Origin: CAZUXY01 sp964624235
GTDB taxonomy: Bacteria; Spirochaetota; UBA4802; UBA5368
Length of the DNA: 7,345 bases
Assembly (NCBI GenBank): GCA_964624235.1
Contig: CAZUXY010000105.1
Coordinates: forward strand, 1 to 7,345
Reading direction: 5' to 3'
The first letter of the stretch is position 1. Each line of letters opens with the position of its first letter. Shown one piece after another: positions 1-5,635 of this stretch. The position numbers and the translations under genes were made by a program. Under the pieces are notes generated by a model, which saw only the letters and a program-made list of their open reading frames with translations, made no database searches and was not told the origin of the DNA.

Positions 1-658
1 CATTTATAATGGTTTTGAGTATATTGTCGTCAGGATGCAACTGTGAAGCCTGTATCAGCAGCGTCTCCTGAACCGTGGCCGCACCGCAACCGACGGGATC
101 GAAGGTGCCAATCATTGCAACGGCCTTTTTTACCTCTTCTTCCGTAACACCGTGTTCTTTTGCGGTTTCTTCATGATCGCCGCTGAAAAAACCCCTGTCA
201 TCTATGGATGTAATGATGCTCTCAAGAAGCAATAATTCTTCAGGGTTCTGTGCGTTCATGCTCGCCTGTGAAAGAAGGTGTTCCTGCAGGGTTTCCTCCT
301 GAGCGACCGCGTTTTCTATGTATTTCCTCTTCCTGTCCTCCTCGTCCTGGGGCCCGGAAAAACCCGTATCGCTGCCGTCGGGATAGTTTATATCGGTGTC
401 TTCCTCCCGGTTCTGCATCGGCTCATCGCCTGACAGCTGTCTGTTCAACGTGGAGAGAATCTGGTCGTTATTCCCCTCAATGCCGGGCAACTGGGCGACA
501 TTTTCTTCTTCCAGGACCGGATTTTCAATGAGTTCTCGGGAGATCGTTTCAGCCAGCTCGATGGTGGAAAGCTGCAGCATCTCAATGGACTGGCGCAGGG
601 TCTGGGTCAAAACCAGCTTTTGACTCTGCTGCATGCCGATCTTTAGGGAAACCGCCAT
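1..658 (-). CDS. rpoN: RNA polymerase sigma-54 factor RpoN, N-terminal part (cut by window edge)
   Basis: Sigma-54 directs RNA polymerase to -24/-12 promoters and needs an AAA+ activator to open DNA. Reading leftward from the ATG at 658-656 gives 219 residues before the window ends. Residues about 4-50 are the glutamine- and leucine-rich region I that contacts activators (LKIGMQQSQKLVLTQTLRQS, then IEMLQLS and ENPVLE). Residues about 51-112 are the acidic, low-complexity region II linker, with runs such as REEDTD and QDEEDRKRK. From about 113 the core-binding domain begins (ETLQEHLL; LESIITSIDDRGFF; TFDPVGCGA at 185-193, matching the family's FDPPGVGAR). The C-terminal DNA-binding domain and RpoN box lie outside the window. 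The start is chosen because the region I motif follows at once. An in-frame GTG at 673-671 is the only upstream alternative before a stop. No strong Shine-Dalgarno sits at normal distance: an AGGA lies 18 bases upstream of the ATG. Its neighbour pyrG is co-oriented. Confidence 0.96.
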   Translation of the reverse strand, partial: MAVSLKIGMQQSQKLVLTQTLRQSIEMLQLSTIELAETISRELIENPVLEEENVAQLPGIEGNNDQILSTLNRQLSGDEPMQNREEDTDINYPDGSDTGFSGPQDEEDRKRKYIENAVAQEETLQEHLLSQASMNAQNPEELLLLESIITSIDDRGFFSGDHEETAKEHGVTEEEVKKAVAMIGTFDPVGCGAATVQETLLIQASQLHPDDNILKTIIN

Positions 659-730
659 TATATCACTGACCACTCATCCTGAGAATTTAACAATCTCGAG
701 TTTTTGATCATATCGATAAGGTAAAATCCT

Positions 731-752
731 TTAATTTCTATCAAGAAATTAA
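731..752. repeat. Perfect 9-bp inverted repeat at the predicted rpoN start site
   Basis: The arms TTAATTTCT (731-739) and AGAAATTAA (744-752) are exact reverse complements around a 4-base spacer ATCA. The dyad touches the last base of the predicted -10 box and covers the predicted transcription start at about 745. That position suits an operator better than an RNA hairpin, because only part of the dyad would be transcribed. No cognate regulator is visible in the window. Confidence 0.5.
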
Positions 753-781
753 TTATATTTTAATCCCGAAACCAGTGTAAA
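752..781 (-). promoter_or_regulatory. Predicted sigma-70-type promoter for rpoN
   Basis: On the minus strand a -35 box TTTACA (781-776, five of six consensus bases) is followed after 18 bases by a perfect -10 box TATAAT (757-752). Transcription would start near 745, leaving a leader of roughly 85 bases before the rpoN ATG. The placement supports independent transcription of the sigma factor by the housekeeping holoenzyme. This is a motif match only, and the surrounding DNA is A/T-rich, so chance matches are possible. Confidence 0.5.
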
Positions 782-797
782 AGCAATAATATTTTAC

Positions 798-812
798 CCG
801 GACACGGCCCGG
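798..812 (-). terminator. GC-rich hairpin downstream of pyrG, possible weak terminator
   Basis: Read on the minus strand, CCGGGC-CGT-GTCCGG folds into a 6-bp stem (one G-U pair) with a 3-base loop, about 90 bases after the pyrG stop. It is followed by GTAAAATATTATT, which is A/T-rich but not a clean U run, so classical intrinsic termination is uncertain. It lies just upstream of the predicted rpoN promoter, where a terminator separating the two genes would be expected. Confidence 0.3.
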
Positions 813-813
813 C

Positions 814-829
814 AGGGAATTAATTCCCT
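814..829. repeat. Perfect 16-bp palindrome AGGGAATTAATTCCCT
   Basis: The sequence is identical to its own reverse complement over 16 bases with no central spacer. That suits binding by a symmetric dimeric protein better than an RNA hairpin, which would need a loop. It abuts a second perfect palindrome and lies upstream of the predicted rpoN promoter. Confidence 0.55.
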
Positions 830-842
830 TTACCGCGGTAAA
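829..842. repeat. Perfect 14-bp palindrome TTTACCGCGGTAAA
   Basis: An exact palindrome that shares base 829 with the preceding one, so the two lie back to back. As RNA it could form only a 5-bp stem around CGCG. It sits about 60 bases downstream of the pyrG stop and about 50 bases upstream of the predicted rpoN -35 box. Confidence 0.55.
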
Positions 843-871
843 CTTTGTTGATCAGATACAGGCTTTTTCTA

Positions 872-887
872 AAACAGTGACCTGTTT
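872..887. repeat. Short inverted repeat just after the pyrG stop
   Basis: The arms AAACAG (872-877) and CTGTTT (882-887) flank a TGAC spacer. As a pyrG mRNA hairpin it would be weak (A/T-rich, 6 bp) and is not followed by a U tract. It may help stabilise the 3' end, but nothing marks it as a true terminator. Confidence 0.3.
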
Positions 888-901
888 AATATGCCGGGTG
901 T

Positions 902-2533
902 TTAGTTGTTCCTGCTGTTGTCGATTGAAGCCCGGATAAAGTCCCTGAACAGGGGATGCGGGCCGGTAGGTTTTGATTTGAATTCCGGATGATACTGGGT
1001 GCATATAAACCAGGGGTGATTTTTGATTTCTATGGTTTCCACCAGATTGTTTTTCGGATGGATCCCGCCGAACACCATCCCGTTTTTTTCATACAACTCT
1101 TTGTACTTCAGTGTAAATTCAAAACGGTGCCGGTGCCGCTCCATCGCCGAACCGGTACCATAGATATTGCTGATCATGGAACCTTCGGTAAAATCGCACT
1201 GGTAGGCGCCGAGCCGCATTGTCCCCCCCATTTTATCGATTATCTCCTGCTCTTCCAGCAGTGAAATCACCGGGTGCGCTGTTGCGGGATCGAACTCGGT
1301 GGAATGTGCGTTTTCCAGACCGCACTGGTTCCTGCCGAATTCTATTACGGCGCATTGCAGACCCAGGCATATGCCGAACAGGGGGATATGCTCTTTCCGG
1401 GCATGGTTTATGGCCATAATTTTACCCTCGATTCCCCGATTCCCGAACCCCCCAGGGACCAGAATGCCGTCCACCTTTTCGAAAAGAGATTCCAGATTCC
1501 CTTTGAATTTTCTCTCTATGTCCTCCGAATCTATCTTTGAAATTTCTAGCTCGGACTCATTTGCCACGGCTCCGTGCAGCAGTGCTTCGTAGATCGATCG
1601 GTAAGCATCCTGCAGCGATATATACTTTCCTACCACGGCAATATGCACCTTGCGCCTGGGGTTCTTCAGAGCATTGAAGAAGCGGTCCCATGCCGGAATG
1701 TTCAAGGGTACCTTCTCACAGTTGAAGTGTTCCAGCACGATTTCATCGTACCCGTTATCGTGCAGCATGTAAGGTATCTCATATATGGAACTCTTCATAT
1801 CCACGGCAGAGATGACATTGCGCTCGGACACATTACAGAAAAGCGCTATTTTGCTTCTCATCTCTTCCGAAAGTACCTTGCTGGTTCGGCAGAGCAGTAT
1901 GTCGGGTATTATACCCAGCTGCATCAGCTCCTTGACCGAATGCTGTGTCGGTTTGGTTTTCTGTTCCCCGGCAACGGTAATGGTAGGCACCAGGGTCAGA
2001 TGTACGTTCAGCACCCGTCGGCTTCCCAGTTCCTGTCGTATCTGACGTATCGACTCCAGAAAGGGTATGGATTCGATATCGCCCACGGTACCGCCGATCT
2101 CCACCAGTACGAAGTCCAGATCATCATCCGCGGCCACATCGTACAGCCTCTTCTTTATTTCATTGGTGATGTGCGGAATCACCTGTACGGTCCTGCCGAG
2201 ATAATCACCCCTCCTTTCCCTCTCGATAACCGAAAAATAAATCTGTCCGGTGGTTATTGAATTTCTTCTGCTGAGCCTGGCGCTGGTAAACCTTTCGTAA
2301 TAACCGATATCGAGATCGGTTTCGGCCCCATCCTCGGTAACATAAACTTCGCCATGCTGATACGGACTCATGGTGCCGGGATCTATGTTTATATAAGGAT
2401 CCATCTTTATCGTCGAAACCCTGTAACCGTGCCCCTCAAGTAAAAGTCCCAGCGAGGCTGTTGATATCCCCTTCCCCAGGGACGAGCACACACCGCCGGT
2501 CACGAATATAAATCTGGTTTTTTTACTATTCAT
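902..2533 (-). CDS. pyrG: CTP synthase (UTP:ammonia/glutamine ligase)
   Basis: PyrG makes CTP from UTP, ATP and glutamine in the cytoplasm, the last step of pyrimidine nucleotide synthesis. The predicted protein has 543 residues, close to the E. coli enzyme (545). The N-terminal synthase domain (about 1-285) opens with FIFVTGGVCSSLGKG, holding the P-loop (Lys21), followed by KMDPYINIDPGTMSPYQHGE and ETDLDIGYYERF (Mg-binding acidic residues). EIGGTVGDIES (145-155) and EQKTKPTQHSV follow. The class I glutamine amidotransferase domain (about 295-535) has the oxyanion loop PGGFGNRG, the nucleophile Cys389 in GICLG, and His515/Glu517 in YHPEF. An in-frame ATG at 2587 would add 18 residues, but the family N-terminus starts right at TRFIFVTGG, so the ATG at 2533 is preferred. 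A strong GGAGG lies at 2555-2551, unusually far (17 bases) from that ATG. All key residues are present and the gene appears intact. Confidence 0.97.
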   Translation of the reverse strand: MNSKKTRFIFVTGGVCSSLGKGISTASLGLLLEGHGYRVSTIKMDPYINIDPGTMSPYQHGEVYVTEDGAETDLDIGYYERFTSARLSRRNSITTGQIYFSVIERERRGDYLGRTVQVIPHITNEIKKRLYDVAADDDLDFVLVEIGGTVGDIESIPFLESIRQIRQELGSRRVLNVHLTLVPTITVAGEQKTKPTQHSVKELMQLGIIPDILLCRTSKVLSEEMRSKIALFCNVSERNVISAVDMKSSIYEIPYMLHDNGYDEIVLEHFNCEKVPLNIPAWDRFFNALKNPRRKVHIAVVGKYISLQDAYRSIYEALLHGAVANESELEISKIDSEDIERKFKGNLESLFEKVDGILVPGGFGNRGIEGKIMAINHARKEHIPLFGICLGLQCAVIEFGRNQCGLENAHSTEFDPATAHPVISLLEEQEIIDKMGGTMRLGAYQCDFTEGSMISNIYGTGSAMERHRHRFEFTLKYKELYEKNGMVFGGIHPKNNLVETIEIKNHPWFICTQYHPEFKSKPTGPHPLFRDFIRASIDNSRNN

Positions 2534-2615
2534 GGTACATACCCGGATATCCTCCAAAAATTGATACTTTTCTGTACCCAATAGCATGAATCAGGAATGA
2601 AAAAAATTATTTTTC

Positions 2616-2638
2616 GTTAAAAAAACCGGTTTTTTAAC
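2616..2638. repeat. A/T-rich dyad with CCGG centre in the pyrG leader
   Basis: The core AAAAAACCGGTTTTTT (2620-2635) is a perfect 16-bp palindrome. Outer GTT/AAC arms extend it with a one-base bulge. It lies about 85-105 bases upstream of the pyrG start. Read toward pyrG, a run of seven T follows at 2606-2600. The palindrome is flanked by near-direct repeats TTTTCGTTAA (2611-2620) and TTTTCGTAAT (2641-2650). It could be an operator or a weak attenuator; the sequence does not decide. Confidence 0.4.
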
Positions 2639-2674
2639 ATTTTCGTAATCTTAGATTTTTTAAAATTAATTCAT

Positions 2675-2702
2675 AACATACCAGCATATATGGCCGTCAC
2701 AA
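2675..2702 (-). promoter_or_regulatory. Candidate sigma-70-type promoter for pyrG
   Basis: On the minus strand TTGTGA (2702-2697, four of six) and TATGTT (2680-2675, four of six) are 16 bases apart. The -10 box is preceded by TG plus one base, an extended -10 feature. Transcription would start near 2668, giving a leader of about 135 bases that includes the A/T dyad. The match is modest and in A/T-rich DNA. Confidence 0.3.
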
Positions 2703-2809
2703 TAGTGGCTTAGCCGATACCTTCGGGATTCCCCTTTTTTCCTCAGTGTTCCGACAACCGTTATCGTTGCGTATCCAGGGTATGATGCAAAAAGTACAAA
2801 AAACAACAC

Positions 2810-2837
2810 TTGACAATGGCTTTACAATCGGTATACT
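2810..2837 (+). promoter_or_regulatory. Strong predicted sigma-70 promoter for the PilZ operon
   Basis: A perfect -35 box TTGACA (2810-2815) and a near-perfect -10 box TATACT (2832-2837, five of six) are separated by 16 bases. Transcription should start near 2844 and yield a leader of about 100 bases before the PilZ ATG. This is the best promoter match in the window, and it implies housekeeping rather than sigma-54 control, despite the nearby rpoN gene. Confidence 0.7.
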
Positions 2838-2848
2838 TTCGCTCAATT

Positions 2849-2881
2849 GCCGGGCACACATGTTTTAGTAAATAGCCCGGC
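2849..2881 (+). promoter_or_regulatory. 5' leader stem-loop of the PilZ operon
   Basis: GCCGGGC (2849-2855) and GCCCGGC (2875-2881) are exact complements around a 19-base A/T-rich loop. Two G-U pairs can lengthen the stem outward. It begins about five bases after the predicted transcription start. It may protect the 5' end or regulate translation. No U tract follows, so it is not a terminator, and I do not recognise a known riboswitch class. Confidence 0.45.
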
Positions 2882-2945
2882 GGGTGGATGCAAATTCTTC
2901 AAGGACCGATAAACCACCATCATACAGCCGAACCGGTAAGAAGGA

Positions 2946-3326
2946 ATGACGGAAAAACGCAAGTTTACAAGGTATCAGTGTTTCGTTACTATCGATTTCG
3001 ATTATTACGAAGGCGATCCCGATAACATCGACATCGCCACAACCCCTCCCATCAAGGGCAGCGGACATATGCTGGACATCAGCAGGGGTGGGGCTTTTAT
3101 AGTGTCCAACACAAGGGTGGCGGTCAATATGCCCGTGAAGTTACGGTTTGCGTCGAAAAAAAAGAAATACGAGGTATTATCGTCCATAGTGCGTACAGGA
3201 TTGCTGAAAAACAATCCTTCCGAGGTCGCACAGAAATACGCAGCGGTCAAGGTCAGGGAAGACGCCTACATCGCACTCAAATTCAACTCCCCGCTCGAAG
3301 ATATCTCTGAAAGTGATTTTGCATAA
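2946..3326 (+). CDS. Small PilZ-domain protein, predicted cyclic-di-GMP receptor
   Basis: A 126-residue cytoplasmic protein consisting of one PilZ domain. Both ligand motifs are visible: RxxxR as RKFTR at residues 5-9, and DxSxxG as DISRGG at 44-49. The later strand AYIALKF (108-114) resembles the end of the PilZ beta-barrel. Single-domain PilZ proteins bind cyclic-di-GMP and pass the signal to a partner protein, often in motility, secretion or envelope control; the output here is unknown. A loop of about 20 residues (EGDPDNIDIATTPPIKG, about 22-38) separates the first strands. A basic run KKKK at 71-74 is notable. The start is fixed by an in-frame TAA at 2937-2939; AAGGA abuts the ATG directly, an unusually tight ribosome-binding arrangement. 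Two bases separate its stop from the next gene, so the pair is probably co-transcribed and translationally coupled. No enzyme domain is present. The PilZ assignment is firm from motifs; the pathway is inference. Confidence 0.88.
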   Translation: MTEKRKFTRYQCFVTIDFDYYEGDPDNIDIATTPPIKGSGHMLDISRGGAFIVSNTRVAVNMPVKLRFASKKKKYEVLSSIVRTGLLKNNPSEVAQKYAAVKVREDAYIALKFNSPLEDISESDFA

Positions 3327-3328
3327 GA

Positions 3329-4186
3329 ATGAAGACCCATTTTATACGCATTGACGACATTTCAGAGCTGGATCCTTCAAGAGCTACCGTGTATGATCTG
3401 AACAACCGTTATATCGACAGCAGGGGAAATATGTATGGATTGCGGTATAACCGCAAAAACAAGAAAATTGAAGTCATTAAAATTATTCGGACCCCGGCGA
3501 AAACGGCATCGTACTATCAACAGCGCCTGGTTCAACACCGGCGCAATACCCAAAAGGACGAGCACCATAAAACTTCTGATTCAGATCAACTGGGCGATAC
3601 CGATATAGGGGAACAGGAAGGCGAAGGATTCAGTCCCAGGGCTTTTATCGATAAAACCCTTGAACGAATAAAGATCCATCGTGACCGCCTGAGCGGGATG
3701 ACGATGAACATTAAAAATTCCAAGATCGTTCCCGAAACCGACCGTATGGAATACAATACGCTCAATAACATATTCAGAAGTATCGATATTGACGGCATAA
3801 AACGAATAGACAAGATACTAGACAACCACAAGGAGCTGGTCAGTTATCCCAGGTCGATAAATTACTACCAGTCAAAACTGGACACCCAGGGCAGGGCTGT
3901 TTTCGACTCACTGCCCACCGACAGCCGGCAGATGCAGTTCATTTTTTATTTTGAAATGTTTCATTCAGTAAAAAACCTGTACACGGCGCTGCACAAGATA
4001 CTGAAAGACATAGAGTTTTTTCTGACGGGCAAGGACCCAGAAAACATGAAACACCTGACCTTTGCCGAAAAACAGAATTTTTACGATGCCAATATCTCCA
4101 TTGAGAATACCATGAAAGAAGTCATTGAAACCATGAGGGATTTAAGAAAACTCGAAGAGTTCATATACGATTCTGAAAACTTCTAA
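3329..4186 (+). CDS. Uncharacterised protein coupled to the PilZ gene
   Basis: I do not recognise this 285-residue protein. It has no signal peptide or membrane segment and is highly charged. Residues about 1-55 look beta-rich, with a compact repeat-like stretch YIDSRGNMYGLRYNRKNKK (28-46) followed by IEVIKIIRT. Residues about 60-105 are a polar, probably disordered linker (Gln-, His-, Asp- and Glu-rich). From about 105 to 285 the pattern is mostly helical with aromatic clusters (INYYQSKL; FIFYFEMFHSVKNLY) and a charged C-terminal helix (TMKEVIETMRDLRKLEEF). The ATG lies two bases after the PilZ stop and has no clear Shine-Dalgarno of its own, which suggests translational coupling. It is therefore probably a functional partner of the PilZ protein, perhaps its downstream target or scaffold (inference). 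Its TAA overlaps the stop codon of the converging M16 gene. Confidence 0.85.
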   Translation: MKTHFIRIDDISELDPSRATVYDLNNRYIDSRGNMYGLRYNRKNKKIEVIKIIRTPAKTASYYQQRLVQHRRNTQKDEHHKTSDSDQLGDTDIGEQEGEGFSPRAFIDKTLERIKIHRDRLSGMTMNIKNSKIVPETDRMEYNTLNNIFRSIDIDGIKRIDKILDNHKELVSYPRSINYYQSKLDTQGRAVFDSLPTDSRQMQFIFYFEMFHSVKNLYTALHKILKDIEFFLTGKDPENMKHLTFAEKQNFYDANISIENTMKEVIETMRDLRKLEEFIYDSENF

Positions 4187-5610
4187 TCGGGATTGAGAAC
4201 CACCACTTCCCCCAGAGACGCCAGACTTTTTTTCAATTCCTCACCCCCCACCACCAGACTCACCAGCCCATGCCCGAAGAGTTCACAGCTGCTTTTCGCA
4301 ACGTCAGCAATCGTTACTTTTTTGATCCTGTCGGGATACTCCGTAAGAAAAGAGGAAGGGAATCCATAGTAGGCGGTCTCCAGGTTCTGCCCCAGCACAT
4401 CCAGGGGGGTTTCAAACTCAAAGATGTAGCTGTTGATGGTTGCGTCAATCGCCCAGGACAGTTCTCCGGAGGATACAGGTTCTTTTGCCATCCTGGAAAT
4501 ATTATCCAGCAGTAGAGAAAGCGTGGTTTTTGCCTGTTCGTTCCTTGTCTGCGCAAATGCGAAAAACACACCCGTCTCCTTTCGGAACCTGATTATCGAC
4601 TGGACCGCATACGAAAGCCCCCGTTTCACCCTGATCTCTCTGGTCAGGCGGGAATTGAAGGAACCGCCGCCGAGTATGTAATCCATTATGCGCAGTGGAT
4701 ACACACAGGGATCCTTGATGTCCGGGGCCACAGTACCCACCACCACCGTTGCCTGGGGAATCGGCCTCGGTATCAGGTATATTCTTCCACTGCTTTTTTT
4801 TACCGATGTCAACACGGCGCTTTTATTGATGCGGTAACTCGAAACGGTCCCTGCCTGAATATCCCCGAGTTTTTTTTCGGCAATATCCGCGACGGTCCGG
4901 TTGTCCATCGGGCCTGAAATCCCGAACATTATATTTCGCCCCGCGGCATGGGACTTCCATAACGATACGAGATCATTTAAAGCTATACTCCTCACTGATC
5001 CCTCGGTTGAAATCGATCCATATCCGCTGCCCATGAAAATCACCTGCCTGAGTTTCTCGAAGGCCAGTTCTGCAGGATTGTCCCTGCGTCGCCGGATTCT
5101 TTCATAGATCAGGGATTTGGCGTCACTGAAATACGGTTCACTGAAGTTCGGATTCTTCAGCAGATCGGATATTACATCCCATGCCAGATCCGAATGCCGC
5201 TCCAGCACCCTGACGGTGATAACAATATTCTCCCATGATCCCTGAATATTTATTCTTCCCCCGATCCCCTCCACGGCGGCGCTCAGTTTCTCCCCTGGAT
5301 ACTTTTTTGATCCCGACAGTACAAGCATTCTGGCCAGCAGTTCCGATGTACCCGCGTTCCCGGAGTTCTCATGAAGCTTGCCGTACCCTATTGAAGCGAT
5401 CAGGGTAAGCTGGGGAAGTTCATCCCTGATATAAAAGGTGCGCAGTCCGTTGCCCAGGGTGCGGGTGATCACCCGGGGCAGGGTAAGATTGATCCGGGGT
5501 TTTTCTGCAGCCTTCTTTTTTGCGGCTGGACTTACCGTAACCGCTACAAAGAGCGGCAAAGCCGCCGCGATTAATCCTGATAAAATCCGGTTTTTATACC
5601 CTTGTTTCAT
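4183..5610 (-). CDS. Exported M16-family protein, non-catalytic subunit
   Basis: A 475-residue protein with an N-terminal signal sequence (basic KQGYKNR, then a hydrophobic stretch at about 10-30). The two M16 half-domains follow: the first from about 46 (PRVITRTLGNGLRTFYIRD), the second from about 275. Where active enzymes have HxxEH, this protein has E90-L-L-A93-R94, so all three zinc-site residues of the motif are replaced and it should not be catalytic. It keeps the C-terminal block GGGSFNSRLTREIRVKRGLSY with Arg327 and Tyr334, the Arg/Tyr pair that binds substrate backbone in M16 enzymes. Its gene starts 25 bases after the HxxEH-bearing paralogue, so the two probably form a heterodimer, as in known bacterial M16B pairs. 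The ATG at 5610 is preferred over the one at 5616 because AGGA (5623-5620) sits 9 bases from the former and only 3 from the latter. Its TAG overlaps the stop of the converging gene. Confidence 0.9.
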   Translation of the reverse strand: MKQGYKNRILSGLIAAALPLFVAVTVSPAAKKKAAEKPRINLTLPRVITRTLGNGLRTFYIRDELPQLTLIASIGYGKLHENSGNAGTSELLARMLVLSGSKKYPGEKLSAAVEGIGGRINIQGSWENIVITVRVLERHSDLAWDVISDLLKNPNFSEPYFSDAKSLIYERIRRRRDNPAELAFEKLRQVIFMGSGYGSISTEGSVRSIALNDLVSLWKSHAAGRNIMFGISGPMDNRTVADIAEKKLGDIQAGTVSSYRINKSAVLTSVKKSSGRIYLIPRPIPQATVVVGTVAPDIKDPCVYPLRIMDYILGGGSFNSRLTREIRVKRGLSYAVQSIIRFRKETGVFFAFAQTRNEQAKTTLSLLLDNISRMAKEPVSSGELSWAIDATINSYIFEFETPLDVLGQNLETAYYGFPSSFLTEYPDRIKKVTIADVAKSSCELFGHGLVSLVVGGEELKKSLASLGEVVVLNPD

Positions 5611-5635
5611 TACCATGGATCCTGCCGTTTACGCG

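Noticed and set aside
250..623. Two plus-strand open frames of 75-93 codons opposite rpoN
   Set aside because: The minus strand encodes a clear sigma-54 N-terminus through the same bases; the plus-strand proteins are Ser/Pro/Arg/Cys-rich and look like antisense translation.
671..673. GTG as an alternative rpoN start
   Set aside because: It would add five residues before the conserved region I, and AGGA lies only 3 bases upstream of it, so it is no better than the ATG at 658.
1574..2260. A 228-codon open frame on the plus strand, antisense to pyrG
   Set aside because: It lies wholly inside the certain pyrG gene, its protein shows no recognisable domain pattern, and it has the composition expected of a mirrored coding strand.
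2616..2638. The AAAAAACCGGTTTTTT dyad as an intrinsic terminator
   Set aside because: It lies in the leader of pyrG, between divergent genes where no transcript is expected to end, and its core has almost no loop and a weak A/U stem.
2690..2745. Possible tRNA- or small-RNA-like structure around GGCTTAGCC and TTCGGGATTCCCC with a T run
   Set aside because: The stems are only 3-5 bp and do not assemble into a tRNA cloverleaf or a convincing terminator.
2810..2840. A sigma-54 (-24/-12) promoter upstream of the PilZ gene, suggested by the TGGC at 2817
   Set aside because: The GC element expected 10 bases after GG is absent, while a near-consensus sigma-70 promoter occupies the same bases.
2888..3022. 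A plus-strand open frame of about 45 codons starting at an ATG behind GGGTGG in the PilZ leader
   Set aside because: It overlaps the PilZ N-terminus in another frame, has no recognisable features, and nothing suggests a conserved leader peptide.
2865..3068. A 67-codon minus-strand open frame across the PilZ start
   Set aside because: It overlaps the leader hairpin and the PilZ N-terminus, has no good ribosome-binding site, and has no recognisable motif.
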